Shown: piece after piece, positions 1 through 9,925 of the stretch | Position numbering within the stretch: position 1 is the first letter of the stretch | How the letters are laid out: every line of letters starts with the position of its first letter | From: Mycobacterium sp. E2479 | Lineage (GTDB): Bacteria; Actinomycetota; Actinomycetes; Mycobacteriales; Mycobacteriaceae | Direction of reading: 5' to 3' | NCBI RefSeq assembly: GCF_001667925.1 | Contig: NZ_LZJR01000076.1 | Coordinates: 1-64,000 of the forward strand | Length of the DNA stretch: 64,000 bases | Notes under the pieces: generated by a model | What the model was told of the DNA's origin: nothing | Seen by the model: only the letters and a program-made list of their open reading frames with translations | The model's database searches: none | Translations under genes and position numbers: made by a program

Positions 1-81
1 AGCCACAAACGAACCCGAGCCCGGACCCGAGTAGATCCGCGCCGAATTGAACTCCGGCGGAAACGCCCCAAAATCCAACAT
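1..81 (-). CDS. PPE family protein, N-terminal fragment cut by window edge
   Basis: The reverse strand encodes 27 residues beginning [20 protein letters not shown], the conserved opening of a PPE protein with the Pro-Pro-Glu signature at residues 8-10. The rest lies outside the window. It starts 10 bp after the stop of the PE gene at 92-337, the usual PE-PPE pairing in which the two proteins are exported as a heterodimer. By position it corresponds to the second PPE gene of the M. tuberculosis ESX-5 locus (PPE26-like), but a fragment this short cannot be assigned to a specific paralogue. Confidence 0.85.
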   Translation of the reverse strand, partial: MLDFGAFPPEFNSARIYSGPGSGSFVA

Positions 82-91
82 CTTTGACTCC

Positions 92-337
92 TTAACCCGT
101 CGCGGCCGCGTTGGCCGCCTCAGTCACCGCGTACGACCCGGAGCTGGTGCTCAGGGCATTGACAAACATTTCGTGGATCGCCGCCGTCGAAGCGCTGACG
201 GCCTGGTACATCGGCGCGTGTGCAGCGAACTGCGTTGCCGTCAGTGCCGACACTTCGTCCGTGGCGGCCGGCACCGCCCCCGTCGGGGCCAACGCGGCGC
301 CTGCCGAAGCCGCCGGCTGCGTGGTCACAAAGGACAT
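92..337 (-). CDS. PE family protein with shortened N-terminal helix
   Basis: This 81-residue protein starts MSFVTTQP and ends with the PE secretion motif YxxxE (YAVTE, about residues 69-73), so it is a PE protein of the PE18/PE19 type. These proteins are ESX-5 substrates that pair with a PPE partner. A good ribosome-binding site (GGAAGGGA) precedes the ATG. PE domains of this type are about 99 residues. Here roughly 18 residues are missing just after residue 8, where the first helix of the helical hairpin normally lies, while the remainder aligns well from memory. The deletion is in frame. Whether this protein can still pair with a PPE partner is doubtful. It lies between two PPE genes. Confidence 0.85.
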   Translation of the reverse strand: MSFVTTQPAASAGAALAPTGAVPAATDEVSALTATQFAAHAPMYQAVSASTAAIHEMFVNALSTSSGSYAVTEAANAAATG

Positions 338-416
338 CTAGATCCCTTCCCTTCCGTGGGCCCGGCAACATCGCGGGAATAACTTGTCAATGGGCTGGCG
401 TTCATGTGGCTCTCCG

Positions 417-1691
417 TTATCCGGCCGATGGTGGGCGGGTCAACACGCTGTAGCGGAATCCGTATTTGTTGACGTAGCCGGCGGCGGCGCCGCGCCGACC
501 CATGCCCCCCACCGGCATCCCCCGCAGCAGGCCATTGGCCGGCGAACCGTGCGTCCCTGACGCGGCGGCTTGGACGGGCGCGGCTTCCAGGTCGGATACC
601 GTGGCCGGGCTGACCGCCGAGGTCAGCGTCGCCCAGTGCTGCGGAACCGAGAGCATCCCCACCCGGGCGGCCTGCCCGGCTCCCGCGGAGACTGCGCCCA
701 CGTTGCCCACGCCGCCGAGGTTGCTCAGACCCAGGCTGGCAAACTGCGGAGTCGGGTACCATGCACCACCGGCACCCGCCGTGCTACCACCGGGACCGAA
801 GGTCAACTGCTGGGCGATCGACGACGCAAACTGCGCCATACCGTTCGAGAAGTAACCCAGACCGGTCATGCGCTTGAAGATCGTGTCGTACAAGGTGGGG
901 TTCAACCCCAGAAAGTTGTTGGTCGGGGTCGGCAGCCCGGATTGCGTGACGTTCTGCAGTGCGTTCGTCAGCCAGGTGAACGGTCCCGGATCCGACGCAT
1001 TCGTCGCCGCCGCGGGTGCCTGTGCCGCTTGAGTTGTGCTGAGCGACAAGGCTTGTGGCGACGCTAGCTGTGAGGTCGCGTTGGCGGTGGTCTGTGCGGT
1101 GTTGCCCGCCGGTTCGGCGACCGCCTGAGTGACCGCGGCGGCCTGGTTGGAACCCGCTTCCGGATTCGTGGTGTTGGGCGGCGCTGTGACCGGAGGCAGC
1201 ACCGACGCGGTCGCCGACGATGCGGCGTAAGCGGTCATCGCGGCGGCGTCTTGTGCCCACATCTGCATGTACTGCGCCTCGGTGGCCGCGATCGCCGGGG
1301 TGTTCTGCCCGAAGAAGTTCGTCGCGACCAGGTTCGCCAGCAGCACTCGATTGGCCGCGATCACCGGTGGCGGCACCGTCATCGCGAACGCCGCCTCAAA
1401 AGCCGCCGCGGCGGCCCGGCCCTGCCCGGCCGTCTCCTCGGCCTGGGTGGCCATCGCGTGCAGCCAGCTTACGTACGGGGTGATCGCCGAAACCATCGAC
1501 ATCGATGCCGGTCCCACCCATGGCCCGCTGGCGAGCTCGGTGACCACCGAGCTGTAGCCGCTGGCCGCGACCCCCAATTCGGCCGCAATCTCGTCCCAGG
1601 CGGCGGCTGCGGCCATCATTGGGCCCGACCCCGGGCCCGCGTACATGCGACCGGAATTGATTTCGGGCGGTAACGCCGCGAAGTCAAACAC
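417..1691 (-). CDS. PPE family protein, PPE-SVP subgroup (ESX-5 associated)
   Basis: A 424-residue PPE protein. Residues 1-180 are the PPE domain: opening MFDFAALPPEINSGRMYAGP, with a WxG motif (WVG) near residue 58 that is recognised by the EspG chaperone. The C-terminal part is low-complexity (Ala/Thr/Asn/Gln) and carries the SVP signature GMLSVPQHW near residue 345, which defines the PPE-SVP group typical of ESX-5 substrates. It lies at the PPE25-type position next to the ferredoxin and PE genes. The expected role is a secreted or outer-membrane-associated protein exported as a PE-PPE pair. Its exact orthologue among PPE25/26/27 is not decided here. Confidence 0.9.
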   Translation of the reverse strand: MFDFAALPPEINSGRMYAGPGSGPMMAAAAAWDEIAAELGVAASGYSSVVTELASGPWVGPASMSMVSAITPYVSWLHAMATQAEETAGQGRAAAAAFEAAFAMTVPPPVIAANRVLLANLVATNFFGQNTPAIAATEAQYMQMWAQDAAAMTAYAASSATASVLPPVTAPPNTTNPEAGSNQAAAVTQAVAEPAGNTAQTTANATSQLASPQALSLSTTQAAQAPAAATNASDPGPFTWLTNALQNVTQSGLPTPTNNFLGLNPTLYDTIFKRMTGLGYFSNGMAQFASSIAQQLTFGPGGSTAGAGGAWYPTPQFASLGLSNLGGVGNVGAVSAGAGQAARVGMLSVPQHWATLTSAVSPATVSDLEAAPVQAAASGTHGSPANGLLRGMPVGGMGRRGAAAGYVNKYGFRYSVLTRPPSAG

Positions 1692-1701
1692 CGTGTCCTC
1701 C

Positions 1702-1932
1702 TCAGTCGGCCGGAAACGCGATCTCGGCTGTCACATAGGAATCAGTGGTGGCCATGGTCACGGCCTTGTAGACAGCGCCACCGGGGGCCGCTGCGCCCAC
1801 GGGAGTCACCAGCGGAGCGTTTTCGCCCCGCAACCCCGTCAGCCGGGCCGGCGTACGCATGTTGACCAGTCGGCTGTGTCCGCAAACGTGGTCTGCCACC
1901 GCGCTTCTCGGACGTCTGCTCAGTACCGGCAT
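1702..1932 (-). CDS. Small hypothetical ORF upstream of PPE gene
   Basis: An open frame of 76 codons, or 52 from an internal ATG at 1860, ends 10 bp before the PPE start. The C-terminal half (for example AVYKAVTMATTDSYVTAEIA) looks protein-like, with balanced composition. The first 24 codons are Arg-rich and probably not coding. I do not recognise a family. It could be a short gene translated with the PPE gene, the tail of a degraded gene, or chance. It sits in the ferredoxin-PPE gap together with another coding-like stretch at 2016-2114. Confidence 0.3.
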   Translation of the reverse strand: MPVLSRRPRSAVADHVCGHSRLVNMRTPARLTGLRGENAPLVTPVGAAAPGGAVYKAVTMATTDSYVTAEIAFPAD

Positions 1933-2015
1933 GCACCTTCCGCCTCGGCTAATCTCCCACTATCAGCAACCGAGCGACAGCTCGCGTGTGCCCGAACTGC
2001 CGCCCGGCACTGAGA

Positions 2016-2114
2016 TTAGTTCGTTACGAGGCAAACACCGACACCCAAAGCCGCCTGTTCTTCAATGGCCAGCCACTGTTCATCCCGGGTCGGCGGGAGT
2101 TCATAATCGACCAC
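2016..2114 (-). other. Coding-like fragment without a proper gene structure
   Basis: One reverse-strand frame reads 32 codons from a GTG to TAA with plausible protein composition (ELPPTRDEQWLAIEEQAALG near its centre). The frame stays open further upstream into the end of the ferredoxin gene. There is no clear ribosome-binding site and no family match. It may be a remnant of a gene once present between the ferredoxin and PPE genes. Chance is a real alternative. Confidence 0.2.
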
Positions 2115-2169
2115 GAATTGTTTACTAAGCGTTTGCTTTCCGCCCGCTGCGTAGCGCCGACTTGTGCCG

Positions 2170-2376
<207 letters not shown>

Positions 2377-2580
2377 CTAGGCGGCCCGGCACGGCCGCCG
2401 GCGGCTTCGCAATCAGACGGGCTGGCAGTTCACGGGTCGGTATCCAGACTAGTCGGTCAGTAAAGTGTCGAGCATGTTCGCCAATGGCTTGCCCGGACCG
2501 GATACGCCCCGGACTGGGCTGGGCGGGCGGACCGTCTTCGGTTGGCGCGCATGCAATATTGATGTGCCGTCCCGTGTTGA

Positions 2581-3792
<1,212 letters not shown>

Positions 3793-3821
3793 CCCGGTCA
3801 GCCCAGCGCAACGGCACTGCC

Positions 3822-6800
3822 TTACTTGCGTAATTCGGTCGCCGCAACCTGAACGAACACACCGGTGTCCTCGGCCATCAGCAGGCCTCGACCACGGGGC
3901 AGTGGTCCGCCCTTCATCTTGCCGCGGATGAATCCCTCGTCGGGATCGGCGTCCATCACCAGCAGCGGTGCGTTCGCCTGCGCCAGTGCCCGCAGCATCG
4001 GGTCGCTGCCGGCCGAAGACCAGCCACCGAACGTGCGTGTGACGATCACGTGCAGGCCGACATCGGCGGCCCGGGTCACCCAGGGCGCGGCCTTGTGCAG
4101 CGGCGAGTCGAATCCCGCCGGCAGCTGCTGGATGTCGTCGACGATCAAGAAGATCTCCGGTCCGCTCCACCAGTTCCGCGACAGCAACTCCGCGGCGGAC
4201 AAACCGGGCGGCGGCTCGCGCCCGGCCAGGACCGCGGCCAGTTCGCCCATCATCGCCTGCACACCATCGAGGTTGTAGGCGAACTTCTCCACGTAGTCGG
4301 AGCCAAGCGTGGTCAGGAGCTGACGACGCGGGTCCACAAGCCACACCTGGGCCGAAGGCTGCCCCGCCGGCGGTGGCGGCGCGCTGGTCGCCCCCGGCGC
4401 GTACAACCGCCCGATCTCGGACATGATCGTGGCCAGTGTCGTGGTACGCCCACATTCGCGACGGCCGGTCACCATCAGATGCGCGTTCTCGGCGAAATTG
4501 AGATAGACCGGTGAGAGATCCAATTCGGAGATGGCCCAAGCGATTCCGCCCGCGCCGACGCCCTGGCGGGTGTCGCGTGCCGCCAGCTCACGCAACTGCT
4601 CCACGCCGAACCGCGCCGGCAGCCGGCGTACCGGCGGCGCCTGACCGCTCGTGAGACGGCTGACGGCGTCGATGATGCTGTCGGATTCGAACACATGGTC
4701 AGGCGTGTTGGCCAGCGCGGGCCGAGCCACCAAGGTGTGCAGACCGGCCTGCGGGTCGGAGTCGAGTCGAACGTAGTTGACCGCGACCATGCCGCGGCCC
4801 GGCTTGACCGGAACGTCCTTGGCGAACCGGGAACGCACCAGTTTGGCGTCTTCCACGGCCGCGAGTCGCAGCTCGACCCGGGAGCCGAAACCGCTGCGCA
4901 CCGGTGGCCGCAGCTCCGATTCCCGGTCGGCGGTGACCACCACGTGGACCCCGAATGAGGGACCCTGATTGATGATCAGGTTGACCTGCTCGATCAGCAC
5001 CTCGTTCTCTTCGGCCAGCGCCCGGTAGTTGTCCACCACCAGGTAGACGTCGCCGAATCCATCGTTGGGGACGGAGCCCTGCTCGCCGCCGAACTTGCGG
5101 CGCCGGAAGACCTCCATCGAGGCGATTCCGTACTCGAGGAAGGTGCGCTTGCGGTCGCGGACCAGCGCCAGCAGCTCGGCCACGGTTCGGCGGACACCGT
5201 ACGGGTCGGTCGGACCGGCCACCTCACCCACGTGCGGCAGCCGGGCGACCGTGGTCAGCGCGGTGCTGCTGTAGGCCAGGCAGTAGAACTGGACCTGCTC
5301 GGGAGTGTGGGTCAGGGCCGCCGAACAGATCAGGGTTTGCAGCGCGGTGGTTTTGCCGGATCCACCGGCACCAAGAATCAGCACGTTGGCACCGGGCCCC
5401 GACGTGTCGACCGTCCACGGCGGCTGGTCGTGCTTGAAGGGACGGTCGATGATCCCGATCGGGAAGACGAGATCCCGGGCGGTGCCATAGTCCTGCTGCC
5501 AGGGGTGGCCGAGGAACCGGTTCACCAGTTCGTCAATGGCGACGGGCTGGTTCAGCGGCGGCTGCCAAAGCCGGTAGGGCTCGAACTCGATCTTGCGCAG
5601 CTGATCGATGATGACCGTACCGACCTTGGGCGTCCGGATCCCTTCGGAGTCGTCGTCGACCCCCTCGACCCCGAGCATCTCGCCGTCGGCGGGGACGGCG
5701 GGAGGGGGGACGACGTCTGGTCCCCCGACGCTGACTTCCAGCGGGGTGAATGACGTGGTGAACAATTGCGGGCGGATGTAGTCGATGCTGTGCACCAGCG
5801 CCGGCGCCTCGTCTCCGTCGTCGGTGAGGCCGCGCGGAAAGTAGTCCCGCCACAGGAATTCGGCCTGGAACCGGGTGATGTCCTCCAGGCTGCGGCGGAA
5901 GTAGCCCAGACCGGCTTGAGCGGGCAGGTTCACCGCGTTCGGCACACCGGCCGCCTGCGCCGCACCCGCGGTACGCGCCTTGAGCACCAACCGATAACCC
6001 ATGTTCTCCATGAGCTTTTCGGCACGGCTTTCGATGGTCTGCGACGCCATCATCAGGTGGATCCAGTACGCACGGCCCTGACGTCCGATCGAGTCGAGGA
6101 CATCTACCGCGGTAGGCATGATGCGGAACCATTCATAGAACTCGTCGATCACGACCACGAGCATCGGCAGCGGTGCCATGTCCTGGCCTCGCGCCCGCAT
6201 CCGGCTGCGAACCGAGTTGTATTCCTTGGCGTCGTCGACACCGGCGCTGTCGCAGATTGCCTTGCGACGGGCGATCTCGCCCCACAGCGCGTCCAGGAAG
6301 CGCTCCATCAACGCCTGGTCTTCTTCCAGGTCGGTGATGATCCGGGAGACATGTGGCACCCCGGCGAACGGCTTTACCGCCGATCCACCCTTGAGGTCGG
6401 CCAGCACGAACTGCAGCTCTTCGGGCGGGTGGCTGAGCATCAGCGATTCGATCACCGTCCGCACCAGGGTCGACTTACCCGAGCCCGTCGTACCCGACAT
6501 CACGCCGTGCGGACCGTCACCGCCTTCGTCCAGCGACTTCATGTCCAAGAACAGCAGCTCGCCGTTGTCGGAGCGAACACCGAACGGCGCCCGCAACCGC
6601 GACCTGCCCATCGAGTCGTTGCGGCTACCCCACAGCGTCTCGAAGTCGATGTGGCCCGGATCGTCAATTCCGTAGTAGGACATGATGTCCCGCGCGCCGA
6701 TGTGCGCCACCCGCTGGCCGATCTCCTCGTATGCCTCGGCAAGCCGCCAGCGCGCCATCTTCTGCGCGAATTCTTCGGCCTCGCCGGTGCCGATGTGGTC

Positions 6801-7988
6801 GGTGAGGGCGAAGAACCAGGGCTTCTCGTCGATGACCATCCAGGTGTCACGGTCGCGGGGCAGCGCCTCGATGACACCTTTCTCGTCGAACCGCAGCGTG
6901 CGCTCCGGGACCGCGGTCCACATCGCCGAGCCGGTGAGGTCGAAGAACGTCACCCCGTCGACGCCTTCGCCGCTGATCACGTATTCCCATTGCGGATCAA
7001 CGACATCGGCGATGATCACGGTGTGCGGGGTGGGGGTCTGGGTCGACGAACTGGCGTGCCGGGGCGTGAAAGAGCCACGGCCGGCGAACAATTCGGCTTG
7101 CTCGGCGGCGAACTCGCGCACCGAGCTGTAGACCATCCGCGCGTTGCCCGCGGCGTCCTGGCGGCGCGGGTCACCGAAGTGCGGCAGCCACTTCACCCAG
7201 TCCCACTCGTCCAGGTTCGAACTGACCACGATCATGCGCATGTGGTCGGGCCCATGCGAGAACGCCAGCTGGCAGATGATGGCCCGCATCAGTCCCACCG
7301 CCTGCTCGCGATCTCCGGCCAGCGAGTACCAGGGCTCGACCAGCACCGAGATCATCTTCGGCAGGTTGTAGACGACGCTTTGATAGCGACCGAATTCCTG
7401 AAGTGCCTTGCCGGTCACCGGCTCGAGCTCGATGTCGGTCGGCATGTTCTGGGGCTCGCCCCAGGTCACCTCGGGACGCGTCATGCCGACGCCGACGCGG
7501 ACCACGCCGAAGTTCAAATCCTTGCCGTCGGGCTTGCGTTCCCACATCCGCGACGATCCGACCGCGGCAGCCAGGGTGGTGGGCGCCGGGTGGAACCACC
7601 GGTAGTTGGCGTCCATGCTGTCGGCCGACTCGTGGGCGGTTTCCCGCAGCATGTCCAGCATCAGCATGAACTGGGCGCGCATCGAGTCCAGCTTGGGCCG
7701 GCTCATCTGCTGCTGGCCGCCGAACCGGCCGCCGAACATCATCATCGCGACGCCACCGATCATGAAGATCGGGAAAATGGCACCCGCGCCCCCGAACACA
7801 TGCGAGCCGCTGGCGAACGTCATGCCGACCATGCCGATCAGCAGACCGACCACCAGGACGCCGACCACGACCAGCCACCAGGGCTTGCCTTCCGGCGGCG
7901 GGATGCTCAGCGGCGTCGGAAGGACGATGTTCTCCGGCTTGATTACCGGAGGCTTCTCCGGCGTCGGCCGTGCAAATCCACGTTTCAC
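3822..7988 (-). CDS. eccC5: ESX-5 type VII secretion ATPase EccC5
   Basis: A 1388-residue FtsK/SpoIIIE-type motor ATPase of the ESX-5 system. Two transmembrane helices lie near residues 38-60 and 65-90. Three ATPase domains follow: P-loops GTTGSGKST near 495, GAGGSGKTT near 870, and a degenerate third (GRRECGRTT) near 1175. The last lacks the usual Lys, as is normal for EccC domain 3. The start is GTG at 7988 (MKRGFARPTPEKPP), because this matches the known N-terminus and overlaps the eccB5 stop as GTGA. The longer frame upstream of it is an eccB5 shadow. The protein recruits and exports PE/PPE substrates such as those encoded at 1-1691. Confidence 0.97.
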   Translation of the reverse strand: MKRGFARPTPEKPPVIKPENIVLPTPLSIPPPEGKPWWLVVVGVLVVGLLIGMVGMTFASGSHVFGGAGAIFPIFMIGGVAMMMFGGRFGGQQQMSRPKLDSMRAQFMLMLDMLRETAHESADSMDANYRWFHPAPTTLAAAVGSSRMWERKPDGKDLNFGVVRVGVGMTRPEVTWGEPQNMPTDIELEPVTGKALQEFGRYQSVVYNLPKMISVLVEPWYSLAGDREQAVGLMRAIICQLAFSHGPDHMRMIVVSSNLDEWDWVKWLPHFGDPRRQDAAGNARMVYSSVREFAAEQAELFAGRGSFTPRHASSSTQTPTPHTVIIADVVDPQWEYVISGEGVDGVTFFDLTGSAMWTAVPERTLRFDEKGVIEALPRDRDTWMVIDEKPWFFALTDHIGTGEAEEFAQKMARWRLAEAYEEIGQRVAHIGARDIMSYYGIDDPGHIDFETLWGSRNDSMGRSRLRAPFGVRSDNGELLFLDMKSLDEGGDGPHGVMSGTTGSGKSTLVRTVIESLMLSHPPEELQFVLADLKGGSAVKPFAGVPHVSRIITDLEEDQALMERFLDALWGEIARRKAICDSAGVDDAKEYNSVRSRMRARGQDMAPLPMLVVVIDEFYEWFRIMPTAVDVLDSIGRQGRAYWIHLMMASQTIESRAEKLMENMGYRLVLKARTAGAAQAAGVPNAVNLPAQAGLGYFRRSLEDITRFQAEFLWRDYFPRGLTDDGDEAPALVHSIDYIRPQLFTTSFTPLEVSVGGPDVVPPPAVPADGEMLGVEGVDDDSEGIRTPKVGTVIIDQLRKIEFEPYRLWQPPLNQPVAIDELVNRFLGHPWQQDYGTARDLVFPIGIIDRPFKHDQPPWTVDTSGPGANVLILGAGGSGKTTALQTLICSAALTHTPEQVQFYCLAYSSTALTTVARLPHVGEVAGPTDPYGVRRTVAELLALVRDRKRTFLEYGIASMEVFRRRKFGGEQGSVPNDGFGDVYLVVDNYRALAEENEVLIEQVNLIINQGPSFGVHVVVTADRESELRPPVRSGFGSRVELRLAAVEDAKLVRSRFAKDVPVKPGRGMVAVNYVRLDSDPQAGLHTLVARPALANTPDHVFESDSIIDAVSRLTSGQAPPVRRLPARFGVEQLRELAARDTRQGVGAGGIAWAISELDLSPVYLNFAENAHLMVTGRRECGRTTTLATIMSEIGRLYAPGATSAPPPPAGQPSAQVWLVDPRRQLLTTLGSDYVEKFAYNLDGVQAMMGELAAVLAGREPPPGLSAAELLSRNWWSGPEIFLIVDDIQQLPAGFDSPLHKAAPWVTRAADVGLHVIVTRTFGGWSSAGSDPMLRALAQANAPLLVMDADPDEGFIRGKMKGGPLPRGRGLLMAEDTGVFVQVAATELRK

Positions 7989-9502
7989 TTCGGTACCGCC
8001 AACTCTCCTGGGGACATATCCATCGGTAGCGTGTCGTGCTGCACCAGCGCATCCGCTCGCGACAACGTCGGTCCTTGCGGGAGCAGCCGCAGCGCCACCC
8101 ACGGCGCCAACCCCGGTTTTGTCTTCAGGCCCAACGCTTCTCGTGCCTCGCGGGTGTCGTCGACGCCGAAGCGGGCACCCGCATCGGTGACCCACCACAG
8201 CGATTCGGTTGTCTTGGCGCCGGGGTCGTTGCCGGTGACGGCCACGAAGTTCGCATAATCGGGTCCGAAGAAGACCTGGTCCGCTTCGCGCCCCGTGGTG
8301 TCCGCCTTGACCAGCGACACCACCTTGCTGACGTCCTTCGAGGCCACCGGAATGGTCGCGCCGGAGATCACCTGGACGCGGGCGCGGTTTTCACCGGAGG
8401 TCTTCTGCCACCACCAGCAGGTCGCCGGGTTCTCGCGGATGTCCATCACATTCAGGGGCGCGTCCGGGTACGACGACAGATCCAGCTTATTGACCACCGG
8501 CATCTTCGCCAGTGCGGATGGTTCGACGGTAACCGGCTTGGTGTTGCCCGGTCCGGCGTTCTGCAGGATCTGGGCCACCAGCGGCGGCAGCGTCTGCACA
8601 CCGTCGGCCAACACCAAGGAATACTGTTGCGGCCCACTGATTTGCGGGGTGACGATCACCGTGCCGATCGGGCCGGGCGCATTCGGGAACGACGCCCCGG
8701 CGCCGGCATTCTGGATCTGCGGCACCGTCAGTTCCGGACCCACCGGCAACGCGTCGTACAGGGCGCGGCTCATCGGCTTCGCCATGCTGACCTGCTCCGG
8801 GGTGAGGCCGAGCGGCAGCAGCACCGATCGGTTCGACCCGTCGATGCGCGAGCGGCGTCCGTCCCGGATCACCCAGGCGTCTCCGCCGTAGTTCAGCACC
8901 ACCGCGTCCGACCCGGTCAGCACCCGCCGGTGGTTGCTCAGATCGGGGTTGCCGTCGATCACCGTCACCGTCACACCCGACGGTGCCCCGGCGCCGGTCG
9001 AGTTCGCCACGGTGTCGCACACCAGCCACGACGACGCGGCCGGGCTGGTCGGGTGGAAGCTCGACGGTGCGCCCGGGATGCCCACCATCGGACCGCGCGG
9101 CAGGGCGGCGATCTGGTTGGACTTGACCAGGTGCGGGTTATCGGGACGACCGGTGATGAGGCGGGCCGACGCCAAGTTCAGGGCCGGGTACAACTTCTCG
9201 CCGACGCGGACGTAGAGCGCGCCCGAGTCGCGGTCGGCGATGATCGGCGACTCGTTGATCTGGCCGGCCGGGCTGATGAAGGAATAGAGCAGCGCGCCCA
9301 GGCAGATCACCAGCGCGGCCGAGATCGATGCCACCACGGCCAGGTTCTGGCGCCGGCCGGGCTCGACCTCCATGCGGACGCGCCACCGGGTCAGCGCCAT
9401 CGCGGTTCGCCGGGCAAGGAACTGGTAGCCGGTTACCTGGGTCCGCGTCGACAACCCGAGGCCGTACCCCGACCCGCGCTGCCCGCGACTCTCTTCCGCC
9501 AC
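7985..9502 (-). CDS. eccB5: ESX-5 membrane component EccB5
   Basis: A 505-residue single-pass membrane protein. The cytoplasmic N-terminus (MAEESRGQRGSGYGLGLSTR) is followed by a transmembrane helix near residues 55-77 and a large periplasmic repeat domain. Length and sequence match M. tuberculosis EccB5 (506 residues) throughout. The start is GTG. The stop overlaps the eccC5 start by 4 bp, indicating translational coupling. EccB5 forms the ESX-5 inner-membrane complex with EccC5, EccD5 and EccE5; the latter two are not in this window. Confidence 0.97.
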   Translation of the reverse strand: MAEESRGQRGSGYGLGLSTRTQVTGYQFLARRTAMALTRWRVRMEVEPGRRQNLAVVASISAALVICLGALLYSFISPAGQINESPIIADRDSGALYVRVGEKLYPALNLASARLITGRPDNPHLVKSNQIAALPRGPMVGIPGAPSSFHPTSPAASSWLVCDTVANSTGAGAPSGVTVTVIDGNPDLSNHRRVLTGSDAVVLNYGGDAWVIRDGRRSRIDGSNRSVLLPLGLTPEQVSMAKPMSRALYDALPVGPELTVPQIQNAGAGASFPNAPGPIGTVIVTPQISGPQQYSLVLADGVQTLPPLVAQILQNAGPGNTKPVTVEPSALAKMPVVNKLDLSSYPDAPLNVMDIRENPATCWWWQKTSGENRARVQVISGATIPVASKDVSKVVSLVKADTTGREADQVFFGPDYANFVAVTGNDPGAKTTESLWWVTDAGARFGVDDTREAREALGLKTKPGLAPWVALRLLPQGPTLSRADALVQHDTLPMDMSPGELAVPK

Positions 9503-9925
9503 TTAATTCACTCCGGTCTGCCGATGTGTCTGGATATCGTCCTGATGAACTGATCCAGCGCGAATTACATGACAACGTTAAGGCACCTGCACGTACCTCG
9601 CCACGCGGCGCGAAAGCCGTTCGCTCCTACATCTGTTTATGCACCGAATCCGGCCGCCGCACACCATGCCGGGCCCGCCACGAGGGCGGCGGCGATCTGC
9701 GCCACTGAGCTGGCAGTTTCTTTCCCCCCGGGTGAGCGCACCGGATCCTTTTCGCCTCCTCGGAAGCATCGTAGTGGCCGCACGGCCTTTCGTCCTGTCG
9801 AGCGCAACGAGCCGTTGGCGAAGAGCAGACAGAAATGAATCCCAGGCCACCGCCCAGCAAAGATTGCGCCAACGCTCGCCGGGTCCGAATCGCCGGCCCA
9901 CGAATCCTGGCAGCAAGATGGCGGT
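9503..9925. other. Divergent intergenic region eccB5/malQ
   Basis: These 423 bp separate the divergently transcribed eccB5 and malQ and should contain both promoters. I see no convincing gene, repeat or known operator. The arrangement is as in M. tuberculosis. Confidence 0.5.

Noticed and set aside
4440..4470. Missing Lys in the third EccC5 P-loop as a defect
   Set aside because: Degenerate third ATPase domains are normal for EccC proteins.
7989..8198. Extended N-terminus of eccC5
   Set aside because: It lies within eccB5 in another frame and lacks resemblance to EccC; the GTG at 7988 gives the known N-terminus and a 4-bp overlap.
5766..8258. 830-codon forward-strand open frame opposite eccC5
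   Set aside because: Shadow of the eccC5 codon pattern in GC-rich DNA; Arg/His-rich with no family features, and eccC5 matches a known protein over its full length.
8036..9553. 505-codon forward-strand frame opposite eccB5
   Set aside because: Same type of shadow; no motif, and eccB5 is certain.
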